Assembly: GCF_028745735.1 (NCBI RefSeq)
Contig: NZ_JAQZSM010000002.1
Coordinates: 124,001-188,000 of the forward strand
DNA: 64,000 nt
Direction of reading: 5' to 3'
Origin: Roseinatronobacter alkalisoli
Lineage (GTDB): Bacteria; Pseudomonadota; Alphaproteobacteria; Rhodobacterales; Rhodobacteraceae
In this document: piece after piece, positions 17,176-26,319 of the stretch
Layout: every line of letters begins with the position of its first letter
Numbering within the stretch: position 1 is the stretch's first letter
The notes under the pieces: model-generated
The model's input: the letters and a program-made list of their open reading frames with translations, nothing else
Database searches by the model: none
Told to the model about the DNA's origin: nothing
Program-made: the position numbers and the translations under genes

Positions 17176-17718
17176 CTATGTCGCGGGCAACCACCGCGTC
17201 GGCTGCACGTTGTAGCCAATGTAAAGCGGGTGTTTGGGATGGCCCGCCTTGCTAAGGCCCAGATGCCATAAATCCCGCCCGGTGTCGCGCAGCAGGGCTT
17301 CGACCTGCGCGCCACGGTTGACATGCGCACCATGCGTGCCCCATGCACATATGATCTGGTCGGCCCATAGCGCGCTTTGCGCAATCGCTGCGTCATTCAA
17401 TGGCCCTGTGGGGTCCGGGGCCGCGCGCATGACGCGCGGGTCTGTTGCGCGAAAGGCAAAGATATTGCACACCCTGAATGCGCCGAAACCCAGCGCGCGC
17501 GCGCGGCGTTCACAGCGTTCCACAGTCGGGTCGTTCTGCACCTCTGTTGCGGTCGAAGGGTTCAGCATGACAAACAGCGCCCGCCCGGCACTTGCATCCC
17601 ATTCGCGCGTCAGCAGGTAGCGGAATGCCTCGCAAGGGGAATAGACGGCCACGGACGGCGCGTCCCCCTTCACATGGCTGCGGGTAATGGTGTCGCCTGG
17701 TATTGTCATTCCTGCCAC
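17176..17718 (-). CDS. DUF1643 domain-containing protein
   Basis: A roughly 180-residue cytoplasmic protein that I recognise as DUF1643. It has the YSPCEAFRYLLTREW opening, LFVMLNPSTATEVQNDPTVERCERRARALG, FRVCNIFAFRATDP and the C-terminal HLGLSKAGHPKHPLYIGY. The family is of unknown function. The start is either the GTG at 17718, with AGGA nine bases ahead, or the ATG at 17709, whose nearest GGCAGGA is too close; I list the longer form. It lies 5 bp after truB on the same strand and is probably the last gene of the rbfA-truB transcript, converging on the secreted-protein gene. Confidence 0.82.
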   Translation of the reverse strand: MAGMTIPGDTITRSHVKGDAPSVAVYSPCEAFRYLLTREWDASAGRALFVMLNPSTATEVQNDPTVERCERRARALGFGAFRVCNIFAFRATDPRVMRAAPDPTGPLNDAAIAQSALWADQIICAWGTHGAHVNRGAQVEALLRDTGRDLWHLGLSKAGHPKHPLYIGYNVQPTRWLPAT

Positions 17719-17723
17719 CCCCG

Positions 17724-18632
17724 TTATTCCTGATTGAACACGCGGCTGGGGTGCAATTCACCTGCCTTGTAAATGCCGACCGCAACTGCGCGCCCCTGAT
17801 AGCTGGCCCAGGCTTCATCGCCATATTCGACCGAGGCGCTTATAACCATACCGGGATTGCCGTTGCGCAGCCGCGCGGCCCCTTCCGGGGTGGCAGGCAG
17901 TTCGGGCAGATCGGCAAGCCCTTCTTCCAGCGGGCGCAGATGGCTGTCCAGTTCGGGGCTGTGGGCCATGGCCTCGATCTGGTCCATGCTCAGCCCGTCA
18001 CCTGCATCAAATGGCCCCGACCACGTGCGCCGCAACCACGCGACATGCCCCAGACAGCCAAGCGCCACGCCCAGATCGCGCGCAATGGCGCGCACATATC
18101 CGCCTTTGCCGCAGACCATTTCCAGTTCGACATGATCGGGGTCGGGGCGCGCGATGATTTCCAGCTTCTCCACCCACAGGGGCCGGGCGGCCAGATCCAT
18201 TTCATCACCGGCACGGGCGATGTCATAGGCACGTTCACCATCAACTTTCACCGCGGAAAATTGCGGGGGCACTTGCTGAATTTCGCCACGAAACGCGCTT
18301 AACGCATCCGCGATCTGTGCGTCATCAGGGCGTTGCTCACGGCTGCTGATGATTTCGCCTTCTGCGTCATCGGTCGTCGTTGCCTGCCCGAGCCGCACCA
18401 TGAAGCGGTAACATTTCAGCGCATCGGTGATGTAGGGCACAGTCTTGGTTGCTTCGCCCAGTGCAATGGCCAGAACACCGGTCGCGGCCGGATCCAGCGT
18501 GCCCGCATGGCCCGCCTTTTGTGCCTGCAAGGCCCAGCGCACCTTGTTGACAACGGCGGTCGATGTGATGCCAGCGGGTTTATCCACCACCAGCCAGCCA
18601 GAAATAGCCCGCCCCTTGCGCTTGCGTCCCAT
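17724..18632 (-). CDS. truB: tRNA pseudouridine(55) synthase
   Basis: Makes pseudouridine 55 in the T-loop of nearly all tRNAs. The 302-residue protein has the KP motif [14 protein letters not shown], the catalytic Asp in [13 protein letters not shown], the [18 protein letters not shown] segment, and [20 protein letters not shown]. The C-terminal PUA-like tail reads GNPGMVI... to HPSRVFNQE. The ATG at 18632 ([10 protein letters not shown]) was chosen because the upstream 19 residues are outside the family. The order rbfA-glycosidase-truB is the usual rbfA-truB neighbourhood with one gene inserted. Confidence 0.95.
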   Translation of the reverse strand: MGRKRKGRAISGWLVVDKPAGITSTAVVNKVRWALQAQKAGHAGTLDPAATGVLAIALGEATKTVPYITDALKCYRFMVRLGQATTTDDAEGEIISSREQRPDDAQIADALSAFRGEIQQVPPQFSAVKVDGERAYDIARAGDEMDLAARPLWVEKLEIIARPDPDHVELEMVCGKGGYVRAIARDLGVALGCLGHVAWLRRTWSGPFDAGDGLSMDQIEAMAHSPELDSHLRPLEEGLADLPELPATPEGAARLRNGNPGMVISASVEYGDEAWASYQGRAVAVGIYKAGELHPSRVFNQE

Positions 18633-18664
18633 GGTTTGCCCTTTGCCTGTTACGAGCGCGTTGC

Positions 18665-18681
18665 GCTGAACTGCGTTCAGC
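18665..18681 (-). other. Hairpin in the truB leader
   Basis: Perfect 7-bp arms GCTGAAC (18665-18671) and GTTCAGC (18675-18681) with a 3-nt loop, in the 126-bp gap between the glycosidase gene and truB. No U-tract. It may end part of the upstream transcript or act in the truB leader. Confidence 0.35.
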
Positions 18682-18758
18682 TTACCCACTCAAACGCCTT
18701 GTTTCCGCTTGTCCGGGAAGTTCAAGACCGCTGCGCACTTCCCCGCGACATGCGCCTG

Positions 18759-19520
18759 CTACTGGGCAGGACCGCGCGCGTCAATCACCTTCCCGATGAC
18801 CGGCCCCAGCAAGCCCCCCCAATCCGAACGCCGGATTGCCGGTGCATGCAGCCGCGACACGTTGCCGTCAATATAAAGTGCCTGTGGCATGTCCAGATGG
18901 TCACGGAAAAACCGCGCGAATTCGAACAGGTTGACCGGCGTATTGGTGATGACAAACGCGGCCTGTCTGCCGTCAGATGAAACGCCCACCCCGTTGCGTA
19001 TCAACCGGGAGTCGCTGTCGGCCAGAAATTTTGGATGAAACTGTCCGTCGATGACAAGCATCGGGCCGGACTGGGTGGCGTGGCGACAAGCGGGCGGCGA
19101 TTGCGCAAAGGCACGGCTTTCGACAAGGGTGAATCCTGTATCGTCAACGCAAAACACGCCATTGGGCAGCATGCCGAAATTTCCCGGCCCCGCAGAGGTG
19201 ACAATGCGCGCCAGTTCATTGCCATCTTCGATATACAGGCCGACAGGGCGGCGGTCGGGATGATACATCCCCCCGTTCATGGCGAAAGCCAGCTTCTTGC
19301 CGTCGCGCGCAAGTGCGTCATCTATGGCGGTGAAATTTCCGTAGACCTTTGCCTCGTCCATATACAGGAAAAGGCGCAGATCATCGCCTGCACGCGCGGT
19401 ACATGTTGTGAAACTATGCCCCAGATAATCGCTGCGGGCGCAATCCGCCAGCGCGGGTGCCGACAGCACAGCCCAGAAGGCCAGCGCGCCAAGACCTGCC
19501 TTAATCGCGTTCCGCATCAT
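18759..19520 (-). CDS. Phosphodiester glycosidase family protein (NAGPA/DUF2233), exported
   Basis: A roughly 253-residue protein with an N-terminal signal sequence ([19 protein letters not shown]) and the DUF2233/NAGPA fold. Family marks are [60 protein letters not shown] and [11 protein letters not shown]. Members hydrolyse sugar phosphodiesters, for example uncovering phospho-GlcNAc; the substrate here is unknown and it would act in the periplasm. The start overlaps the end of rbfA; ATGs at 19517, 19520 and 19526 are all in frame and I chose the middle one. It sits inside the rbfA-truB pair, an odd place for an envelope enzyme. Confidence 0.8.
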   Translation of the reverse strand: MMRNAIKAGLGALAFWAVLSAPALADCARSDYLGHSFTTCTARAGDDLRLFLYMDEAKVYGNFTAIDDALARDGKKLAFAMNGGMYHPDRRPVGLYIEDGNELARIVTSAGPGNFGMLPNGVFCVDDTGFTLVESRAFAQSPPACRHATQSGPMLVIDGQFHPKFLADSDSRLIRNGVGVSSDGRQAAFVITNTPVNLFEFARFFRDHLDMPQALYIDGNVSRLHAPAIRRSDWGGLLGPVIGKVIDARGPAQ

Positions 19521-19935
19521 CGTCATGCCCGTCGGCTGCAACGTCGCGCCGGACGCGGTCCTGCCCCAACAGGCGGCGCGTGTCATCCATACGGTCAAAG
19601 GTTTCATCCAGCTTGAAGCGCAGATCAGGGGCGAATTTCAACGTCAGTTCCCGCCCGACCATATGGCGCAACTCTGCCTTGTTGCGCGCAAGTGCCTTCA
19701 GCGCGACCTGCTGGTCCTTGCCGCCCAACGGCATGACATAGGCGGTTGCAATCTTCAGGTCCGATGATGTGCGCACTTCGCTGACGGTTATCGGCATGCG
19801 CGTCAGATCCGGGTCATGCACATCCCCACGCGCCAGAACATCCGCCAGCGTGCGGCGGATAAGTTCGGCCACGCGAAGCTGGCGTTGGGACGGGCCTGTG
19901 CCCTGCTGATAGCGTTTTGCGTTCATAGTGTTCAT
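19501..19935 (-). CDS. rbfA: 30S ribosome-binding factor
   Basis: Cold-shock and 16S-maturation factor that binds the 5' helix of 16S rRNA during 30S assembly. The 144-residue KH-like protein shows [21 protein letters not shown] near the start, [24 protein letters not shown] in the middle, and [30 protein letters not shown] at the C-terminal end of the domain. An acidic/His tail ([10 protein letters not shown]) follows. It heads the minus-strand run rbfA, glycosidase, truB, DUF1643 and diverges from dapB with a 97-bp spacer. The first codon is the ATG at 19935; the ATG at 19926 is an alternative. Confidence 0.93.
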   Translation of the reverse strand: MNTMNAKRYQQGTGPSQRQLRVAELIRRTLADVLARGDVHDPDLTRMPITVSEVRTSSDLKIATAYVMPLGGKDQQVALKALARNKAELRHMVGRELTLKFAPDLRFKLDETFDRMDDTRRLLGQDRVRRDVAADGHDDDAERD

Positions 19936-20032
19936 TTAGGTCAATCCGCGCCCGCGCGCAACGAGGCTTTGCCAAATTCCGTATCAGCCGCTAGGAAGGC
20001 ACGGAACCGTGATCTAGGCAGGAGTGGGGCGA

Positions 20033-20833
20033 ATGGTCCGCATTGCGATAATGGGTGTCTCCGGGCGCATGGGGCAGATGTTGCTGCGGCTGGTGGATGA
20101 AAGTGATCTTGCAGTTCTTTCAGCGGCTGTCGAACGTCAGGGACATGACTGGATAGGCCAGGATCTGGGTAGCGTTCAGGGCGGTGCCGCGCGTGGGATC
20201 ATTGTGACCGATGATCTGGCACAGGCGCTGGAATGCTCAGATGCAATTGTGGATTTCACGGCACCTGCTGTTTCTGTGCCATTGGCGGAACAGGCCGCTG
20301 CGGCAGGGGTTGCGCATGTCATCGGCACCACCGGGTTTGATGATGACGACCTGGCGGCCATTGCGCAGGCCGGCAAAACTGGCCGTATCGTGCGTGCGGG
20401 CAACATGAGCCTTGGGGTCAATCTGCTGGTGAAACTGACGCAGCAGATCGCGCAGGCGCTGGACACCGAATATGACATCGAAATCATTGAGGCCCACCAC
20501 CGCCACAAGGTGGACGCGCCATCTGGCACCGCGCTGATGCTGGGTGAAGCGGCAGCGCGCGGGCGCGGGGTGTTATTGCCGGAAGTGGCGGATCGTGGGC
20601 GCGATGGCATAACCGGCCCGCGCGATGCGGGGGCCATCGGGTTTCATGCCATTCGCGGCGGGGATTATATTGGCGAACATGACGTGGTTTTCGCCGGTCC
20701 GGGTGAGCGGATCGTGCTGCGTCATGTTGCGTCTGACAGGGCGCTGTTTGCACGTGGGGCCATTCGGGCGGCTATCTGGCTACAGACCCAGGATGTCGGC
20801 GAATATTCCATGTTTGACGTGCTGGGCCTGTAG
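20033..20833 (+). CDS. dapB: 4-hydroxy-tetrahydrodipicolinate reductase
   Basis: Second committed step of the diaminopimelate/lysine pathway: NAD(P)H reduction to tetrahydrodipicolinate. The 266-residue product has the nucleotide-binding [42 protein letters not shown], and the catalytic [21 protein letters not shown] with His and Lys intact. The C-terminal [23 protein letters not shown] is typical. The ATG at 20033 is preceded by AGGAG at 20020-20024. It is a single gene divergent from rbfA; the 118 bp after it contain only a weak GGCGG/CCGCC hairpin. Confidence 0.96.
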   Translation: MVRIAIMGVSGRMGQMLLRLVDESDLAVLSAAVERQGHDWIGQDLGSVQGGAARGIIVTDDLAQALECSDAIVDFTAPAVSVPLAEQAAAAGVAHVIGTTGFDDDDLAAIAQAGKTGRIVRAGNMSLGVNLLVKLTQQIAQALDTEYDIEIIEAHHRHKVDAPSGTALMLGEAAARGRGVLLPEVADRGRDGITGPRDAGAIGFHAIRGGDYIGEHDVVFAGPGERIVLRHVASDRALFARGAIRAAIWLQTQDVGEYSMFDVLGL

Positions 20834-20951
20834 CAGGGCTTAGGCGGGTTTTTGCTGAACCGCCCCCGCAGTTGCCCCCTGATCTGAAACTGGCGTGATC
20901 CGGCCTGCGTATCCTTGCGTAACACCCCTGCAAGGAACCCGGAGGACCGCC

Positions 20952-21308
20952 ATGAAAGCCCTGATCATTCCGCTTGTCGCAATGCTGGCCGCAGCACCGC
21001 TTCCCGCCATGGCGGATTTCGAACCGGTGCGCGATGAAACCACCTTCCGTAGCCTTGTGGAAGGGCGTGAACTGGCGCGTTTCGGCGTGCGGCTGCAAGT
21101 GCTGCCACAGGGCCAGATCACGGGGCGCGGGTTCGGCATGCGCGTGGGCGGCATGTGGGAATGGCGCGATGGGTATTTCTGCCGCACACTGGAATTCGGC
21201 AATTCGGGCGATCCGTATAATTGCCAGCTGGTGCTGCGCGACGGGAATACACTGCGCTTCATCTCGGATCAGGGGCAGGGCGATCACGCCGACCTGCGCC
21301 TGCGCTAG
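20952..21308 (+). CDS. Small secreted protein of unknown function
   Basis: A 118-residue protein with a signal peptide (MKALIIPLVAMLAAAPLPAMA) and a mature part beginning DFEPVRDETTFRSLV. The mature chain has two cysteines within YFCRTLEFGNSGDPYNCQLVL, placed to form a disulfide. Glycine and tryptophan turns in GRGFGMRVGGMWEWRDGYF suggest a small lipocalin-like beta barrel. I recognise no named family. A perfect GGAGG (20941-20945) precedes the ATG. It follows dapB by 118 bp and may have its own promoter. Probably periplasmic. Confidence 0.7.
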   Translation: MKALIIPLVAMLAAAPLPAMADFEPVRDETTFRSLVEGRELARFGVRLQVLPQGQITGRGFGMRVGGMWEWRDGYFCRTLEFGNSGDPYNCQLVLRDGNTLRFISDQGQGDHADLRLR

Positions 21309-21422
21309 GGCCGCTGGACGCCGCTGGACAAGGCGCGCAGCCGCACGCTATGAATTGCGCATGCCCGCCGTCCGATGTGCCACATTCCGCGTTGATTTAG
21401 ACCCGTTTCGGGGGCCGTGCTG

Positions 21423-22940
21423 ATGGACTCCGCGCAGATCAAAGACCGCGAGAGCCTGCAAGCATGGCTGGAGGCTTTGCCGCAGGGAACCGAGGCGGAG
21501 CGGGAGCAGGCACGGCGCTGGGCAGTGGCGATTGCGCATCGCGCTATCATGCGAACTTTACCATACTATTGGAAGGAAACCGTTCAGCGCGCGAACTTTA
21601 TGGGGGGGACTGACACGAGTGAATTCTCGAATCCACTACCTACGCTTCACCTGTGTATTATTCTTTCTATTGCGGCTTTTGGTGATCTAGAGGCAGTGCT
21701 TTCTCTAGCTACGTCGCAGCGGGAAAGATATAAGTCTCTCGCGGCGCATGCCGACGCGCATTTTATCGACGGTTATGCAAGTTTATCGAATGCCTATTCA
21801 ATTCTGACTAAGAGGCCATTTTTACTATACACTATATCTGTAACTGATTTTGCAATAGATTCTGTTGTTGATGATCCAACATCTAAGCTTGATCCAACAT
21901 CTAACCTTGATCTTTTCTTTTGGAACGAGGCGTATCTCGATACCAAAGTGCTAGAGCATGGTTCTGATCTGTGGGCCGTGAAACTATGGAAGGGCGAAAA
22001 CCCGCTCTCCCAACTCTGGGCCGAGGCAAGCCTCAAAATCCGCGCCCAAGGCGACGGCTGGCAATTCTGGGTGGAGTGGTACGAAAATGCCCTTTATGGC
22101 CGCCAGCAGGACTGGGCGCTTCTTACCAAAATCGCCCTTATCTCCCCCGAAGACTGGGACAAGGGCGCCGATCACGTCAATGCGCTGATCGCGGAAATAC
22201 GCCTGCAACATGTCGCCGAAACACGCCCCTTGGGTGAAGATGCCATAGAAAAAGGCGCGGATGGGCTTTGGCGCCGCGTGGGTCGGTCCGACATTGACCG
22301 CGACATTCTGCAAGACGCGATTGACTCGGTTCGAGACGAAATCCGTCATCTGCGCGGCAAGCTGCAAGGGCCGCAGGGCAACATGTTCACAGCGCTTGTC
22401 ACTGGTCTGGACCTGCTCGAAGATCGCATCGCGCGCCATCCCGACCGCCCCTTGCGGCTGCACGATGTGTTTCTGCGCGTGCAGGGCCACATCACCCGCA
22501 ATCTGGCCAGTGGCGAATTGCCCGATGATGATTGCGTGCGAGACCTTTCATCGGTGCTGGGCAATGCTGCGCTTGACATGTGCAATGCCTGTCCCAAGAC
22601 GCAATCGGTTGTGCAGGCGCGGATGACTGTGCGCTTGACTGACGCAGATCCGCAAACCCGCGCCGATCTGGAACTTATCGCTGAAGGGGCCGCGCATCTG
22701 TCGGACGCCACACTTGCAACAGAATTGCGCGCAGACGCACAAGACGCCGCCGATACGTCCATCCCGTTGAATGAAAAGGCCAGCACGCTTTATCGCCTGC
22801 AAACACGTTTGGCGAAGATTGTGACCCAGGATGGCAACAATCTGGTCGATGCCCTAGTGCGTGTGGGCGCGTTGACGGCGGGCGTGGAAGCCTATTTCTG
22901 GCTGATCACAACGCTCTTGCGTTTTGTCATTGGCATCTGA
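21423..22940 (+). CDS. Hypothetical protein, 505 aa, with AT-rich central segment
   Basis: No function recognised. The soluble, alpha-helical-looking N-terminus (SLQAWLEALPQGTEAEREQARRWAVAIAHRAIMRTLPYYW) resembles the start of large unnamed proteins I recall from Rhodobacteraceae. The middle has WFWV-rich segments and a two-unit DPTSKL/DPTSNL repeat. The C-terminal third is helical, ending in the hydrophobic VEAYFWLITTLLRFVIGI, a possible membrane anchor. Two 60-base lines at 21781-21900 are 33 percent GC by count, against roughly 60 percent around them, so part of the gene looks acquired or recombined. I chose the ATG at 21423 over the GTG at 21417. It lies directly before murB, where murC/murG would be expected. 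Confidence 0.7.
   Translation: MDSAQIKDRESLQAWLEALPQGTEAEREQARRWAVAIAHRAIMRTLPYYWKETVQRANFMGGTDTSEFSNPLPTLHLCIILSIAAFGDLEAVLSLATSQRERYKSLAAHADAHFIDGYASLSNAYSILTKRPFLLYTISVTDFAIDSVVDDPTSKLDPTSNLDLFFWNEAYLDTKVLEHGSDLWAVKLWKGENPLSQLWAEASLKIRAQGDGWQFWVEWYENALYGRQQDWALLTKIALISPEDWDKGADHVNALIAEIRLQHVAETRPLGEDAIEKGADGLWRRVGRSDIDRDILQDAIDSVRDEIRHLRGKLQGPQGNMFTALVTGLDLLEDRIARHPDRPLRLHDVFLRVQGHITRNLASGELPDDDCVRDLSSVLGNAALDMCNACPKTQSVVQARMTVRLTDADPQTRADLELIAEGAAHLSDATLATELRADAQDAADTSIPLNEKASTLYRLQTRLAKIVTQDGNNLVDALVRVGALTAGVEAYFWLITTLLRFVIGI
21873..21908 (+). repeat. 18-bp tandem duplication inside the 505-aa gene
   Basis: Two adjacent copies of GATCCAACATCTAAGCTT (21873-21890 and 21891-21908) differ at one base (G/C). 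They encode DPTSKL and DPTSNL in frame. The duplication lies in the AT-rich part of the gene. Confidence 0.85.
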
Positions 22941-22963
22941 AGCCATCAGGATCAAGCGACCCC

Positions 22964-22990
22964 TTCATCTTGCCCTAAATTCTCCCGCCC
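22964..22990 (+). repeat. Dispersed intergenic element, third copy
   Basis: TTCATCTTGCC, CTAAATTCT, CCCGCC in the 137-bp gap between the 505-aa gene and murB. It matches the minus-strand element at 4031-4055. Nothing else is recognisable in the gap. Confidence 0.45.
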
Positions 22991-23077
22991 GAGGCACCCA
23001 CAGAACGGCAATGGGTGGCTTCAGCCATAAATTCCCTACATCTGGACAAACCCCTCATTCCTGCCTAATTCAACGCC

Positions 23078-24052
23078 ATGACACCTGACATGATCCCCGT
23101 GCGCGGCACGTTGACTGCGCAAAAACCGCTGGACTCGCTGACATGGCTGCGCGTGGGCGGGCCTGCCGACTGGTTGTTCCAGCCCGCTGATGAAGATGAT
23201 CTTTGCGCCTTCTTGCGCCAGCTTGACCCGGCCATCCCGGTATTCCCCATGGGTGTCGGGTCCAACCTGATTGTGCGCGATGGCGGTATCCGGGCGGTGG
23301 TCATCCGGCTGGGGCGCGGGTTCAACAGCATAGACGCTGCCGACACCATCACTGCAGGGGCCGCCGCGCTGGATGCGCATGTCGCCCGCAAATCGGCCGA
23401 TGCAGGGCGTGATCTGACCTTTCTGCGCACCATTCCCGGCAGTATCGGGGGGGCGGTGCGTATGAATGCGGGCTGCTATGGCACCTATGTTGCCGATCAC
23501 CTGATTGATGTCACAGCCATTGACCGCGCGGGCCAGCGCCATGTTCTGCCCGCTGATGCGCTGAAGCTGGGCTACCGCCAATCCGTGTTGCCCGATGGCA
23601 TGGTCATCACGCAGGCGCGGTTTCACGCCCCCGCCGGCGAGCCCGACACGCTGCATGCGCGCATGGCTGACCAGCTTGCCCGACGCGACGCGACCCAACC
23701 CACCAAGGACCGCAGCGCAGGGTCCACATTCCGCAACCCCGCTGGTTTCAGTTCCACCGGGCGGACCGATGACACCCATGATCTGAAGGCGTGGAAGGTT
23801 ATCGAGGACGCCGGATTGCGCGGCGCGCGCCTTGGCGGGGCGCAGATGTCGCCCAAACATCCCAACTTCCTGATCAATACCGGCGGGGCCAATGCTGCCG
23901 AATTGGAAGGCCTTGGCGAAGAAGTGAGAAAAAGGGTTTTGCAAGCACGCGGTATTTCGCTACACTGGGAAATCATGCGGGTCGGTGACAGCCTGCCCGA
24001 CATGGACCTGCCGCAGCTTGAACTGGCTTCTGGCGCGGCGCAAACAGAATAA
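23078..24052 (+). CDS. murB: UDP-N-acetylenolpyruvoylglucosamine reductase
   Basis: FAD- and NADPH-dependent reduction of UDP-GlcNAc-enolpyruvate to UDP-MurNAc, second step of peptidoglycan precursor synthesis. The 324-residue protein shows [32 protein letters not shown], the FAD-binding [21 protein letters not shown], the active-site AGSTFRNP serine segment and [15 protein letters not shown]. It is the first gene of the murB-ddl-ftsQ-ftsA-ftsZ run. In most relatives murG and murC precede it; here an unrelated 505-aa gene does. The ATG at 23078 is the natural start. Confidence 0.96.
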   Translation: MTPDMIPVRGTLTAQKPLDSLTWLRVGGPADWLFQPADEDDLCAFLRQLDPAIPVFPMGVGSNLIVRDGGIRAVVIRLGRGFNSIDAADTITAGAAALDAHVARKSADAGRDLTFLRTIPGSIGGAVRMNAGCYGTYVADHLIDVTAIDRAGQRHVLPADALKLGYRQSVLPDGMVITQARFHAPAGEPDTLHARMADQLARRDATQPTKDRSAGSTFRNPAGFSSTGRTDDTHDLKAWKVIEDAGLRGARLGGAQMSPKHPNFLINTGGANAAELEGLGEEVRKRVLQARGISLHWEIMRVGDSLPDMDLPQLELASGAAQTE

Positions 24053-24055
24053 ACA

Positions 24056-24090
24056 CCCCGAAAACGGGGCAACAAGGGCCATAAAGGCCC
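24056..24090 (+). other. Two small hairpins before ddl
   Basis: CCCCG-AAAA-CGGGG (24056-24069) and GGGCC-ATAAA-GGCCC (24076-24090) stand side by side in the 51-bp murB-ddl gap, just before the ddl Shine-Dalgarno. They could attenuate or protect the mRNA inside the operon. There is no U-tract. Confidence 0.5.
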
Positions 24091-24103
24091 AGAGGCAGTG
24101 GGA

Positions 24104-25024
24104 ATGGGCATGTCGAGCAGGGCAGCCCCCCGGATATGTGTACTGAAGGGCGGACTCTCGGCTGAGCGCGAGGTGTCGCTTTCGACAGGACATGAATGCG
24201 CGCAGGCGCTGCGGGTGGCGGGATATGAAGTGGTCGAACTGGATGCGCGCGGCGATGTGGCGCAGCGTCTGGTCGATATTGCACCCGATGTTGTTTTCAA
24301 TGCGCTGCATGGCCGCTTCGGTGAAGATGGCTGCGTGCAGGGCGTTCTTGAATGGCTGCGTATTCCGTATACGCATTCCGGTGTGCTGGCGTCGGCGCTG
24401 GCAATGGACAAGGACCGCGCGAAGGCGGCGTTTGCGTCTGCGGGCCTGCCGGTTCTGCCCAGCCTGATTGCCCCGAAAGCAGATGTGATGGCGCGGCACC
24501 TGATGGAACCGCCCTATGTGGTCAAACCCAATAATGAAGGGTCCAGCGTCGGCGTCTATCTGGTGAATGAAGGCGCCAATACCCCACCGCAGCTTGGCGC
24601 GGAAATGCCCGCGCATGTCATGGTCGAAGCCTTTGCGCCGGGGCGCGAGTTGACGACGACCGTGATGGGGGACCGGGCGCTGACGGTCACTGATATCGTG
24701 ACGGATGGCTGGTATGACTACGACGCGAAATACCGCCCCGGCGGGTCGCGTCATGTACTGCCCGCTGATATTCCCGCCGAAATTCATGCGGCCTGTCTGG
24801 ATTATGCGCTGCGCGCCCATCAGGTGCTGGGCTGTCGCGGGCTGAGCCGCACTGATTTCCGCTGGGATGAGGCGCGCGGGCTGGACGGGCTGATCCTGCT
24901 GGAACTGAACACCCAGCCGGGCATGACGCCGACATCGCTGTCGCCCGAACAGGCCGCGCATTGCGGTATCAGCTTTCCGGAACTGTGTCACTGGATGGTC
25001 GGGGATGCATCATGCGGCCGCTAG
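24104..25024 (+). CDS. ddl: D-alanine--D-alanine ligase
   Basis: ATP-grasp ligase that makes D-Ala-D-Ala for the peptidoglycan stem peptide. The roughly 306-residue protein shows [17 protein letters not shown], the [31 protein letters not shown]-Ala-binding region, the ATP lid [16 protein letters not shown], and the C-terminal [22 protein letters not shown] with metal-binding Glu and Asn. The start is ambiguous: ATG at 24104 (MGMSSRAAP), ATG at 24110, or GTG at 24098; AGAGG at 24091 fits 24104. The 3' end overlaps ftsQ by 13 bp. Confidence 0.94.
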   Translation: MGMSSRAAPRICVLKGGLSAEREVSLSTGHECAQALRVAGYEVVELDARGDVAQRLVDIAPDVVFNALHGRFGEDGCVQGVLEWLRIPYTHSGVLASALAMDKDRAKAAFASAGLPVLPSLIAPKADVMARHLMEPPYVVKPNNEGSSVGVYLVNEGANTPPQLGAEMPAHVMVEAFAPGRELTTTVMGDRALTVTDIVTDGWYDYDAKYRPGGSRHVLPADIPAEIHAACLDYALRAHQVLGCRGLSRTDFRWDEARGLDGLILLELNTQPGMTPTSLSPEQAAHCGISFPELCHWMVGDASCGR

Positions 25025-26319
25025 ACCAGTTTGATCAAAGCCATGATGACTGCCTGGTCGACAACCATGATGACGGGCATGACAGCGACGCCCCGGTTTC
25101 GGCCCTGACACCTGAACTGAGCTTCTGGGACCATCTGGGCGCGACACGCGCAGATGAATATGCGCAGGATGACATTCTGACCGGCATTCCGCTGCCGGAT
25201 GTGCCGGTGCCGGAACCGACACTGTTGTCGCGCGTGGACATGGCCCCGCCGCAATCCATGCCGCAGCATGGCTTTACCCGCCTTGACGAGACGTTGCGCG
25301 CGCAGGAAGCTACTGCTGACCCTGCCCGCCCCGCCCCGCCGCAAATTCCGCTGCGTGCCGATATGCGCGGTCCGGGCGGCCCTGCCGGATTGCCCCCAGC
25401 GCAGCCGACCGCAAGGCGCGAACCCCATGCGCCGCCCCGTGGCCCCGCCGCGAAAAACCGTCGCAAAGCAGCGCGCCAGCCAAGCCGCTTTTCCTACCGT
25501 ATTCAGCGGTTATGGCTGACGCCGCTTTATCGCCGCGCAATCAAGATCGGCCTGCCGGTTGCCGCCAGCGTGGTGGCCATCGTGGCAACGCTGGCCAGCG
25601 AAGACCGGCGCATGGCCATCGTTGCGCAGGGTGATGCGGTCTATTCCGCCTTTGTGGACCGGCCTGATTTCATGGTCACCGAACTGCGCTTGCCCGATCT
25701 GGCCCCGGAACTGGAAGATGCCATCCGCACGGCCATCAGCCCCGAATTGCCGAAATCATCCTGGCGGCTGGATCTGGAAGATCTGCGCGCCCGGATAGAG
25801 GTTCTGGATGCCATTCGCGTGGCTGACCTGCGGCTGTTGCCCGATGGGGTGCTTGCCGTCGCGGTGACTGAACGTGTGCCTGCCATTCTCTGGCGGTCTT
25901 CTGACGGGCTGGAGGTTCTGGACATCGAAGGCAAGCGCATCGGTTTTGCACCTGATCGCCATATTCTGCCGGACCTTCCTGTCATCGCGGGTGAAGGCGG
26001 GGGCGCGCATGTGATCGAAGCGCTGGACCTGTTTGAAGCGGCATCGCCACTTGGCGCGCGCGTGCGGGGCCTTGTGCGCGTTGGTGAACGTCGCTGGGAT
26101 GTGGTGCTGGACCGCGAACAGCGGATCAAATTACCCGAAACCGGCGCAATTGCTGCGCTGGAACACGTTATCGCGCTGGAACAGGCGCAGGATTTGCTGT
26201 CGCGCGACCTGATCGCGGCCGACATGCGTAATCCTGGCCGACCAATATTACAAATAAGTGAGGGTGCGATGGAGACAATCCGCGCCATCCGCTCTCAGAA
26301 CACGGAGGCATTGCAGTAA
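25012..26319 (+). CDS. ftsQ: Cell division protein FtsQ, with long N-terminal extension
   Basis: Bitopic divisome protein that links early FtsZ-ring proteins to FtsL, FtsB and the septal synthase. The 435 residues have a long cytoplasmic part (1-175, Asp/His-rich, then Pro- and Arg-rich) and one transmembrane helix at about 177-196 ([18 protein letters not shown]). The periplasmic part then gives the POTRA domain ([27 protein letters not shown]) and the beta domain to the C-terminus. Typical FtsQ is near 280-310 residues, so the cytoplasmic tail is about 100 residues longer than usual. The ATG at 25012 lies inside the end of ddl. The TAA overlaps the ftsA ATG by one base (TAATG). Confidence 0.92.
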   Translation: MRPLDQFDQSHDDCLVDNHDDGHDSDAPVSALTPELSFWDHLGATRADEYAQDDILTGIPLPDVPVPEPTLLSRVDMAPPQSMPQHGFTRLDETLRAQEATADPARPAPPQIPLRADMRGPGGPAGLPPAQPTARREPHAPPRGPAAKNRRKAARQPSRFSYRIQRLWLTPLYRRAIKIGLPVAASVVAIVATLASEDRRMAIVAQGDAVYSAFVDRPDFMVTELRLPDLAPELEDAIRTAISPELPKSSWRLDLEDLRARIEVLDAIRVADLRLLPDGVLAVAVTERVPAILWRSSDGLEVLDIEGKRIGFAPDRHILPDLPVIAGEGGGAHVIEALDLFEAASPLGARVRGLVRVGERRWDVVLDREQRIKLPETGAIAALEHVIALEQAQDLLSRDLIAADMRNPGRPILQISEGAMETIRAIRSQNTEALQ

